Source of the DNA: DASVDK01 sp036562265 [NCBI: Thermodesulfobacteriota bacterium] | GTDB lineage: Bacteria > DASVDK01 | Length of the DNA stretch: 6,933 nucleotides | Reading direction: 5' to 3' | NCBI GenBank assembly: GCA_036562265.1 | Contig: DATCKS010000489.1 | Span: 1-6,933, forward strand | Part shown: one piece after another, positions 1 to 4,608 of the stretch | How positions within the stretch are numbered: the first letter of the stretch is position 1 | Layout of the letters: each line of letters begins with the position of its first letter | Program-made: the position numbers and the translations under genes | The notes under the pieces: model-generated | The model's database searches: none | Told to the model about the DNA's origin: nothing | What the model saw: only the letters and a program-made list of their open reading frames with translations

Positions 1-2
1 AC

Positions 3-476
3 GCCGACCTGCTCTTCGTGCCGATGGAGCGGGGGGACATCCGGCACTCCCACGCCGTCATCGCCGAGATGGCCAACCCCGAGCGGGCGTTCGTCCTCAG
101 GGGCGACTACGGGCCGCGGCAGATCCTGGGGCTCATGGAGCACCTCGACATGGCGGTGGGGATGCGGCTCCACTTCCTCATGTTCGCGGCGCTGGCGCGG
201 ATCCCCTTCGTGGCGCTCCCGTACGCCGGCAAGGTGGCCGGCTTCCTCCAGGACCTCGGCCTGCCGGCCCGCGTCCTCCAGGAGCAGCATGCGGGGCCGC
301 TCCTCGCCCTGATCGATCGATCGTGGGACCATCGGGCCAGCCTGCGCGAGGCGCTCGACCAGAACATGCCCAGGCTCCAGGAGCGGGCGCGCGCGACGGC
401 CAGAATCGTCGCCCAGTTCCTCCAGACCCAGGCGGACGAGGAGTCCGGAGCGGTCGCGCCCGCGACGGTGGGGTAG
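3..476 (+). CDS. Polysaccharide pyruvyl transferase family protein (CsaB-like), C-terminal part
   Basis: This is the last 157 codons of a gene whose 5' end lies outside the window; the frame is open from base 3 and ends at TAG (474-476). The family moves a pyruvyl group from phosphoenolpyruvate to a sugar of a cell-surface polysaccharide; CsaB members pyruvylate cell-wall polymers that anchor surface proteins. Visible signatures are an early run with an H-S-H-x-V-I block, then D-M-A-V-G-M-R-L-H (MRLH at 162-173), followed by F-A-A-L-A-R-I-P-F-V-A-L-P-Y and a K-V-x-x-F-L block. This order is typical of the C-terminal half of the family. The last 50 or so residues are an Arg/Gln/Ala-rich helix ending in a loose tail. 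The FAD oxidoreductase starts 4 nt after the stop, so the two are probably co-transcribed. The sugar acceptor cannot be told from the sequence. The family call is firm; the CsaB subtype is inferred. Confidence 0.87.
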   Translation, partial: ADLLFVPMERGDIRHSHAVIAEMANPERAFVLRGDYGPRQILGLMEHLDMAVGMRLHFLMFAALARIPFVALPYAGKVAGFLQDLGLPARVLQEQHAGPLLALIDRSWDHRASLREALDQNMPRLQERARATARIVAQFLQTQADEESGAVAPATVG

Positions 477-480
477 CGCG

Positions 481-1947
481 ATGCCGCCGCTGCCGCCCCC
501 GCGGGAGGCGCGGCGCATCGCCTTGCCGCCCCGTGACGCGCTCCTTGCGGCCGAGACCGACGTCCTCGTCGTCGGCGGCGGGCCGGCCGGGCTCGGCGCC
601 GCGGTCGCCGCCTCGGAGGCGGGGGCCCGCGTCGTCCTGGCCGAGCGCTACGGCTTCCTCGGCGGCAACGCCACCGCCGCCCTCGTCATGCCGCTCACGT
701 CGTTTCACGCGCACCGGTCGATCCGCCCCAAGGAGGGGAGCGTGAGCCTCCTCCCGACCGATCAGGGCCCCGGCGAGCCGGTCGTCTCGGGCGTGCTCCG
801 GCGGCTCGTCGAGCGCCTGGCGGCCGCGGGCGGGGCCGATCGGCCGACCGAGGCGACCGGCTTCGCCGTCCCCTTCGATCCGGAGGTTTTCAAGCTGGTC
901 GCCATGGACCTCGTCGACGAGGCGCGGGTGCAGGTGCTCCTGCACGCCTTCGCCATCGACGTGGTCGGCCCTCGCGGGCGTCCCGAGGGGGTCGTCTTCG
1001 CCACGAAGTCGGGGCCGGTGGTCGTCAAGGCCCGCGTCACGGTCGACTGCACCGGCGACGGCGACATCGCCGCCCTCGCGGGCGCCCCCTTCGAGGTCGG
1101 CCGCGACCTCGACGGCCTCGTGCAGCCGATGACGCTCTACTTCCGCATGGGCGAGTTCGAGCGGTCGGCGTTCGCCGCCTACGTGAAGGCGCACCCGGAC
1201 GAGTGGCGAAGCGTCCACGGCCTGCGCGACCTGATCGATCGGGCGACGGCCGCCGGCGACCTCGACCTGCCGCGCGAGGACGTGCTCTTCTTCGCGACGC
1301 CGCATCCCCGGGAAGTCGCGGTGAACTGCACCCGCGTGACGGGGCTCTTCGGGACGAGCGTCTTCGACCTCACGCGGGCCGAGTGGGCGGCGCGCGGTCA
1401 GATGCGGCAGGTGCTGGCGTTCCTCAGGAAGTACGTGCCGGGCTTCGAGCGGGCCTACAACATCCAGAGCGGGGCGCAGATCGGCGTGCGCGAGAGCCGT
1501 CGCATCACCGGCGAGTACCGCCTCACCGCCGACGACATCCTCTCGGCGCGGAAGTTCGACGACGTCATCGCCCGCGGCGCCTACCCGGTCGACATCCACA
1601 ACCCGGCGGGGCGCGGCACCCTTCTCAAGCGCGTGCCGGCCGGCGACGCGTACGACATCCCGCTGCGCTGCCTCCTGCCCCAGCGGGTCGACGGCCTGGT
1701 CGTCGCCGGCCGCTGCATCTCCGGGACGCACGAGGCGCACTCGTCCTACCGCGTGATGCCGATCTCCATGGCGACCGGGCAGGCGGCCGGGGTCACGGCG
1801 GCCCTGGCCGCGAAGGCGAACGTGCCCCCGCGCGACCTGCCGGCGCGGGTGGTTCAACGGGAACTGGCCAGACAGGGGGCCGACGTGAGAGGCGTCACGG
1901 GGGAGGAGAGCCCCCGGGGCGTGGCTCGCCCCGGGGGCCGGGGGTAA
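481..1947 (+). CDS. FAD-dependent oxidoreductase (FAD_oxidored-type flavoprotein)
   Basis: This 488-residue soluble flavoprotein has no signal peptide or membrane segment. An N-terminal Rossmann fold binds FAD: the beta strand L-V-V is followed by G-G-G-P-A-G at residues 32-37, and the acidic residue ending strand 2 is E55. A G-G-N-A-T loop lies at 61-65, typical of this family just after the dinucleotide motif. A C-terminal FAD-contact block reads V-V-A-G-R at 407-411, then H-E-A-H (417-420), R-V-M-P (424-427) and A-T-G-Q-A-A-G (431-437). The start is ATG at 481, with a GGTGGGG purine run at 467-473 seven bases upstream. The last 20 or so residues are Gly/Arg/Pro-rich, are partly encoded by a perfect hairpin (1911-1937), and look like a non-conserved tail. 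Substrate is unknown: relatives of this family occur beside carbohydrate and cell-surface genes, and the pyruvyl transferase upstream is the only context here. Confidence 0.85.
   Translation: MPPLPPPREARRIALPPRDALLAAETDVLVVGGGPAGLGAAVAASEAGARVVLAERYGFLGGNATAALVMPLTSFHAHRSIRPKEGSVSLLPTDQGPGEPVVSGVLRRLVERLAAAGGADRPTEATGFAVPFDPEVFKLVAMDLVDEARVQVLLHAFAIDVVGPRGRPEGVVFATKSGPVVVKARVTVDCTGDGDIAALAGAPFEVGRDLDGLVQPMTLYFRMGEFERSAFAAYVKAHPDEWRSVHGLRDLIDRATAAGDLDLPREDVLFFATPHPREVAVNCTRVTGLFGTSVFDLTRAEWAARGQMRQVLAFLRKYVPGFERAYNIQSGAQIGVRESRRITGEYRLTADDILSARKFDDVIARGAYPVDIHNPAGRGTLLKRVPAGDAYDIPLRCLLPQRVDGLVVAGRCISGTHEAHSSYRVMPISMATGQAAGVTAALAAKANVPPRDLPARVVQRELARQGADVRGVTGEESPRGVARPGGRG
1911..1937. terminator. 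Perfect 11-bp GC hairpin at a convergent gene junction (possible bidirectional terminator)
   Basis: Arms CCCCCGGGGCG (1911-1921) and CGCCCCGGGGG (1927-1937) pair perfectly around a 5-nt loop. It lies inside the last codons of the FAD oxidoreductase, ending 7 nt before its stop codon, and 14 nt past the stop of the small secreted protein on the other strand. There is no T-run on either side, so it is not a classic intrinsic terminator. The position between convergent genes suggests transcript end formation or 3'-end protection. GC-rich DNA makes some hairpins by chance. Confidence 0.45.
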
Positions 1948-1951
1948 CGGA

Positions 1952-2200
1952 TCACCGGACGGCGGGTCTCGCCTCCGCGGTCCGGGTGGTGGTGTCGGCG
2001 CCCTTCTGGACCTCGGCGGTGGAGGCCTCGGCGGGCTTCGGCGCCGGCAGCGTCGTCGACGGCTGCACGGAGACCGTGGGCGTGGTCTCCTTGCTGGCGA
2101 CCGTGTGCCCGTCGTAGCAATCGGCCGCGGCGCGCCCCGCGGCCGCCAGGGTCGAGGCAGCCGCCAGGGCCGCCGCGATGACGAGGATTCTCTGGGTCAT
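1952..2200 (-). CDS. Small secreted protein, 82 residues, function unknown
   Basis: I do not recognise a family. Residues 1-26 form a signal peptide: T-Q-R start, a long Ala/Leu/Val core, then an A-A-A stretch before D27, so cleavage near A26/D27 is likely. The mature part of about 56 residues begins D-C-Y-D-G-H, has one cysteine (C28), and is then rich in Thr, Pro, Ala, Lys and Glu with no predicted fold or membrane segment. The start is well supported: GAGGAGGT (2205-2212) sits 4 nt before ATG on this strand. The stop is TGA at 1952-1954. The gene starts 32 nt after the stop of the selenoprotein gene on the same strand with no promoter or terminator seen between, so an operon is likely. Because C28 lies at the predicted mature end, a lipoprotein was considered, but there is no L-x-G/A-C lipobox. 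It may work outside the cytoplasm; any redox link to its neighbour is inference. Confidence 0.75.
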   Translation of the reverse strand: MTQRILVIAAALAAASTLAAAGRAAADCYDGHTVASKETTPTVSVQPSTTLPAPKPAEASTAEVQKGADTTTRTAEARPAVR

Positions 2201-2204
2201 CGGG

Positions 2205-2212
2205 ACCTCCTC
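2205..2212 (-). promoter_or_regulatory. Strong Shine-Dalgarno site of the small secreted protein
   Basis: Read on the minus strand this is GAGGAGGT, 4 nt before the ATG at 2198-2200. It fixes the start and shows the 82-codon frame is translated rather than a chance ORF. Confidence 0.75.
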
Positions 2213-2232
2213 GGGTTGTGGAGCCGGCCGAC

Positions 2233-2526
2233 TCAGGCCGACGCCTTATCGTATTGCTCCCGGTACTTCGCGTTCAGCGTCTCGATGCCGTCGATGTACT
2301 TGATAGTACTCCAGCAGGCCCGCGCTCGGCCACGCATTGCGTAGTAGAGCGTCTCCATGATCTCGTCCTCGGTGGCCCCGGCTTGCTTCGCACCTGCGAA
2401 GCGACCCGGCACTCAGGACGTGCAACCGGCAGCCGCCATGGCGGCCAGGGCCACGAGGGCCGTCGTCTTGGGGTCGAGCGCCCCTTCCCGGTAGTAAATG
2501 CCGGCGAACTCCTTTATCGCACCCAT
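2233..2526 (-). CDS. Selenoprotein of the carboxymuconolactone decarboxylase/AhpD-like family (CxxU), 97 residues
   Basis: The frame runs from ATG (2524-2526) to TGA (2233-2235) with one internal TGA at codon 38 (2413-2415), read here as selenocysteine. AhpD-like proteins are small helical thiol peroxidases or disulfide reductants using a CxxC motif. Here the motif is C35-T36-S37-U38. Upstream are the family's first helix (K-E-F-A-G at 5-9) and the A-L-D-P-K-T-T-A-L-V-A-L-A block; downstream, in register, are A-G-A-T (49-52), E-D-E-I-M-E-T-L-Y-Y-A-M (53-64) and a C-terminal helix to residue 97. The length equals one CMD domain. GGAGGTGA at 2531-2538 sets the start. A SECIS-like hairpin follows the TGA. 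The His four residues after the second Cys is Arg (R42), and the usual Glu twelve before the first Cys is Ala (A23). Seventeen sense codons end in A or T, many more than in the long neighbouring genes. The alternative, a pseudogene with a stop, fits poorly: frame, length and motif register are intact. Confidence 0.87.
2378..2409 (-). promoter_or_regulatory. Bacterial SECIS element in the AhpD-like mRNA
   Basis: On the minus strand the RNA pairs GCUUCGC (2402-2396) with GCGAAGC (2391-2385), seven perfect base pairs, around the loop AGGU (2395-2392). A lower stem CCGG/CCGG (2409-2406 with 2381-2378) is separated by a small internal loop containing one possible U-A pair. The loop begins 17 nt after the UGA and has G at its second position. 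Known bacterial SECIS hairpins sit just 3' of the UGA inside the coding region, with a G in the first loop positions where SelB binds; the E. coli fdhF element has the same GC-AGGU apex and a similar distance. The match was made by eye without a covariance search. Confidence 0.8.
2413..2415 (-). other. In-frame TGA read as selenocysteine (codon 38)
   Basis: The codon occupies the second cysteine position of the CMD/AhpD CxxC motif (C35-T36-S37-U38). The reading frame continues for 59 codons with recognisable family sequence. Cys TGC or TGT and Sec TGA differ by one base. No other gene in the window has an internal TGA, and TGA ends three of the small genes, so a genome-wide code change is not needed. 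Confidence 0.85.
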
Positions 2527-2530
2527 CACG

Positions 2531-2538
2531 TCACCTCC
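2531..2538 (-). promoter_or_regulatory. Strong Shine-Dalgarno site of the selenoprotein gene
   Basis: Read on the minus strand this is GGAGGTGA, 4 nt before the ATG at 2524-2526. It decides the start, which matters because the same frame stays open far upstream without coding sense. Confidence 0.78.
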
Positions 2539-2560
2539 ACGTGCGAGATCGGGTGCGGCC

Positions 2561-2566
2561 ATTGTA
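2561..2566 (-). promoter_or_regulatory. Putative -10 box for the selenoprotein operon
   Basis: The minus strand reads TACAAT, five of six matches to TATAAT, in an otherwise very GC-rich region. It would give a transcript start near 2554 and a leader of about 28 nt. No good -35 hexamer is seen at 16-18 nt spacing, so the promoter may need an activator or another sigma factor. Confidence 0.45.
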
Positions 2567-2598
2567 GCCGGCGGCGCGCGTGACGAGCCGGGGCGTGC

Positions 2599-2616
2599 CG
2601 TCACGGTTTCGTGACG
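2599..2616. promoter_or_regulatory. Inverted repeat CGTCACG-N4-CGTGACG in the divergent intergenic region (candidate operator)
   Basis: Two perfect 7-bp arms (2599-2605 and 2610-2616) flank GTTT. The site lies between the divergent selenoprotein and MFS genes, centred about 53 nt upstream of the start predicted from the TACAAT box. That position suits a dimeric regulator acting on the selenoprotein operon, the transporter or both. The rest of the 202-nt gap (2527-2728) shows no gene and no convincing plus-strand promoter. Confidence 0.4.
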
Positions 2617-2728
2617 CGCTGCGGTGTGAAGCGCCGCACGGAGGCGCCGATTCCCCACGTGCGGCGCGGCGTTCGAGCGCCAGCGCGGCGGAGCGAGCGG
2701 TGGTACGGATGGTGCGACGCGGCCGGCC

Positions 2729-4093
2729 GTGCTCGTACCAAGACCCTCGCGCCCTCGTTCCGAACTCCGCACACGCCTCACGCAACTCACCCTGGCCGGC
2801 ATGGCCGACGCGCCGTTCGGCGCCCTCACGGGGGGGACGTTCGCGACGCTGCTCGCACTCGCCCTCGGGGCGAGTCCGATGGTCGTCGGCCTCCTCGCGG
2901 CGCTCCCGTCGCTCGGCGCCCTGGCGCCGCTCGTCGCCGCGCCCTGGCTGCACCGCATGCCGGTGCGACGCACCGCACTCGTCGGCCTCGGCCTCGGCCG
3001 GGTCGCCTGGCTCGTGCCGCTGGCGCTCCTGGCGGCGCCGCCCGAGTGGCCGCGGCCATGGCTGTTCCTCGCGTCGGCCACGCTCGCGGCGTTCGCCAGC
3101 GCGGCCGGCGGCGTCGGCTGGCTCGCCTGGGTGAGCGACCTGGTCCCGGTGCGCCTCAGGGGCCGGTACTTCGGGCGCCGCGGGGTCGCCACCGGCGTCG
3201 CGGCCGTCGTCGCCGGCGCGGCCGCCGGACCGCTGCTCGACGGACGCGTGGCCGCGTACCTGCCGGGAGGCGAACGCGGAGGCTTCGCCGTCCTGCTCCT
3301 CGTCGCGATCGGCTTCGGCGTGGCCGGCGTGGCAGGCCTCGCGCGCGTCGAGGGGCCGGCCCCCGCGGCGCCGCCCGAGGCCCCCTGCCTTCGCGGGGCG
3401 ATCCGGGAGATCGCGCGCGGCAACCTCGGGCGCTACGTCGCGTTCACGTTCGTCTGGCACCTCACGCTCAACGTGGGCGGTCCCTTCATCCCGGTCTTCC
3501 TCGTCGAGGACCTCGGCTACTCGCCGACGGCGGTGGCGCTCCTCGCGACCGTGACGACCGCCGCAACGCTGGCAACGGCGCAGGCCTGGGGTCGCGTGGC
3601 CGACGCCGGGGGGAACCTGCGGGTGATGCGGCTAACAGGCCTTGCCGCGGCCACGCTGCCGGCCTGGTGGATCGCCATCGGTCAGGCGCCCTTCGTCGGG
3701 CTCGCCGCGGCCGCGCACGTCGCCTCGGGGATCGCCTGGGGCGGCTTCAACCTGGCGGCCGGCAACCTGAGCCTCGCGCTGGCGCCGGCCGGCATGCGTG
3801 CGCTGGCGCTCGCGGTGCTCGGCGCGGCGACCGGCCTCGGCGCGGCGGCGGGGCCGGTCATCGGCGGCCTGCTCCTCGACCTGCTCGGCCGCCACCCGGA
3901 ACTCTCGCTCGGCCTCGGGGCGTACGGCGCCGTCTTCGCGCTCTCGACCGTCGGTCGCACGGCGGCCTTCGCCCTCCTCTACACGGTGGAGGAGCCGGGC
4001 CGACACCGGGCCGGCGGCCGGCCCGGCCGCAGCGTCTGGCTCGCCAGACCGTCGCTCCCCCGCCGGAGGGCCTCGACGAGCCCGGCGGCCTAG
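2729..4093 (+). CDS. Major facilitator superfamily (MFS) transporter
   Basis: This is a 454-residue inner-membrane protein with about 11-12 hydrophobic segments from residue 26 to about 420, the usual length for MFS permeases. Features seen: TM1 with A-L-T-G-G-T-F near 32-38; a motif-A-like basic loop between TM2 and TM3 (H-R-M-P-V-R-R, 75-81); a D-L-V-P-V-R-L-R-G-R-Y-F-G-R-R block at 137-151, seen in bacterial MFS_1 proteins; a central hydrophilic loop (P/A-rich, about 205-230); and a second motif-A-like W-G-R-V-A-D-A-G-G-N at the TM8/9 turn. The tail after the last helix is Arg/Pro/Ala-rich. GTG at 2729 is the most upstream usable start and keeps TM1 whole; no strong Shine-Dalgarno precedes it, so the start is uncertain (ATG at 2801 would cut into TM1). 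It is divergent from the selenoprotein gene and ends 1 nt before the stop of a convergent gene. Substrate is unknown. Confidence 0.85.
   Translation: MLVPRPSRPRSELRTRLTQLTLAGMADAPFGALTGGTFATLLALALGASPMVVGLLAALPSLGALAPLVAAPWLHRMPVRRTALVGLGLGRVAWLVPLALLAAPPEWPRPWLFLASATLAAFASAAGGVGWLAWVSDLVPVRLRGRYFGRRGVATGVAAVVAGAAAGPLLDGRVAAYLPGGERGGFAVLLLVAIGFGVAGVAGLARVEGPAPAAPPEAPCLRGAIREIARGNLGRYVAFTFVWHLTLNVGGPFIPVFLVEDLGYSPTAVALLATVTTAATLATAQAWGRVADAGGNLRVMRLTGLAAATLPAWWIAIGQAPFVGLAAAAHVASGIAWGGFNLAAGNLSLALAPAGMRALALAVLGAATGLGAAAGPVIGGLLLDLLGRHPELSLGLGAYGAVFALSTVGRTAAFALLYTVEEPGRHRAGGRPGRSVWLARPSLPRRRASTSPAA
4006..4026. repeat. Perfect 9-bp GC inverted repeat near the 3' end of the MFS gene
   Basis: CCGGGCCGG (4006-4014) and CCGGCCCGG (4018-4026) pair around a CGG loop, about 65 nt before the MFS stop, and encode part of the Arg/Gly-rich tail. 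It has no T-run. It may mark transcript ends for the convergent MFS and 70-residue genes, or simply be GC-rich codon sequence. Confidence 0.3.
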
Positions 4094-4094
4094 C

Positions 4095-4307
4095 TCAGGG
4101 TTGCCTGGGCGGCCGGGGGCGCTCGGCGACCTCGTCGCGGTCCTTCGCCGCCTCCTCGGTCCGCTCGATCTCCCGCAGGGCCTCGGCCTTGAGTTCCCGT
4201 ACCCGCCGTTCGGCGTGGCGGTCGGCCGTCTCGATGTCGCGGGCGGCCTGGTCCGCCGTCGTCTCGCCGCCTGGCGCCTGGGCATCGGGGCGCCGTTCGT
4301 CTTGCAT
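4095..4307 (-). CDS. Small charged helical protein, 70 residues, function unknown
   Basis: No family is recognised. The protein is very hydrophilic: a Pro/Gly-containing start (residues 1-16), then a continuous Glu/Arg/Ala/Asp-rich stretch at about 17-62 that should be one long helix, perhaps a coiled coil, and a Pro/Arg-rich end. It has no cysteine, signal peptide or membrane segment, so it should be cytoplasmic. ATG at 4305-4307 is preceded by GGAGG (4316-4320) with 8 nt spacing, good evidence for translation. The stop TGA (4095-4097) is 1 nt from the stop of the convergent MFS gene, so the two transcripts must overlap at their 3' ends. A role as a structural or regulatory helical protein is only a guess. 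Confidence 0.65.
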   Translation of the reverse strand: MQDERRPDAQAPGGETTADQAARDIETADRHAERRVRELKAEALREIERTEEAAKDRDEVAERPRPPRQP

Positions 4308-4357
4308 GTCTCGATCCTCCGTGTGGGTCTTCCTCGCGAGAGGGGTGCGGAAGAGCC

Positions 4358-4386
4358 TTGACCGCAGCCGCTCCGGGGCATACGCT
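4358..4386 (+). promoter_or_regulatory. Possible sigma-70-type promoter for the 44-codon ORF and AsmA-like gene
   Basis: TTGACC (4358-4363) matches five of six bases of the -35 consensus and is followed after 17 nt by TACGCT (4381-4386), a poor -10. A start near 4393 would give a leader of about 70 nt before the GTG at 4463. It sits in the 4308-4608 gap, just upstream of the minus-strand 70-residue gene, so this gap would carry divergent promoters; none was found for the minus side. Confidence 0.35.
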
Positions 4387-4409
4387 GCCGGCGCCGCCGG
4401 GGGATGGAT

Positions 4410-4474
4410 GATCGCCGTCAGGGGGGGCGAGGGTGCGAGGAGCGGGGAGGGGCGAGCGCCACGTGACGGCGATC
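4410..4474 (+). promoter_or_regulatory. 11-bp inverted repeat enclosing a G-rich tract at a translation start (candidate RNA switch)
   Basis: GATCGCCGTCA (4410-4420) and TGACGGCGATC (4464-4474) are perfect complements. The 43-nt loop holds runs of 7, 3, 4 and 4 G (4421-4452), enough for a possible G-quadruplex, and also the purine-rich bases that would serve as ribosome binding site for the GTG at 4463-4465. The right arm covers that start codon. This arrangement could couple RNA folding to translation, but arms of this length at this spacing can arise by chance in GC-rich DNA. Confidence 0.35.
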
Positions 4475-4597
4475 GATCTCGAGCGCGTCGTCTCGGATCG
4501 CGACCGTGCCGCGCGCCGCATCCGGCGCCGCGGTTCGCTCGACCGCCTCGCCGCCCGCGTCGTCTCGGGCCGTCCAGGCCTCATGTGGCGGCGGTAG
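4463..4597 (+). CDS. Possible small ORF, 44 residues, arginine-rich, upstream of the AsmA-like gene
   Basis: This frame opens with GTG and ends with TAG (4595-4597). The product has M-T-A-I-D-L-E-R-V-V at its start, then a strongly basic run with many arginines, and ends M-W-R-R-R. Thirty-seven of 43 codons after the start end in G or C, as in the neighbouring genes. A GGGGAGGGG run (4444-4452) lies 10 nt before the GTG, rather far for a ribosome site. The next gene begins 11 nt after its stop and lacks a Shine-Dalgarno of its own, so it could act as a leader ORF for translational coupling. No family is recognised. It may be a chance ORF. Confidence 0.4.
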   Translation: MTAIDLERVVSDRDRAARRIRRRGSLDRLAARVVSGRPGLMWRR

Positions 4598-4608
4598 ACT
4601 GACCGCCC

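Noticed and set aside
178-1857. Long open frame on the minus strand across the FAD oxidoreductase
   Set aside because: Arg/Gly/Pro/His-rich composition with no family resemblance; it is the antisense shadow of a gene with clear FAD motifs.
2413-2526. A 37-codon truncated CMD fragment or pseudogene ending at the first TGA
   Set aside because: The frame continues intact after the TGA with family sequence in exact register, the TGA sits on the catalytic Cys position, a SECIS-like hairpin follows, and the ribosome site is strong. A decaying gene would not be expected to show all four.
2536-2664. Direct repeat CACGTGCG, seen near 2537 and 2656, as an operator pair
   Set aside because: Eight GC-rich bases overlapping a ribosome-site region; easily due to chance and without symmetry to other signals.
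2413-3460. Long minus-strand frames extending upstream of the selenoprotein
   Set aside because: Sequence above the ATG at 2526 is low-complexity antisense of the MFS gene; the ribosome site and family alignment both place the start at 2526.
1952-4307. Whole-genome reassignment of TGA (for example to Trp or Gly)
   Set aside because: TGA closes three small genes at sensible ends, and the long genes contain TGG for Trp and no internal TGA.
2611-4602. A 663-codon plus-strand frame overlapping the MFS gene
   Set aside because: Arg/Pro/Gly-rich shadow frame; the 2729-4093 frame has the transmembrane pattern and MFS motifs.
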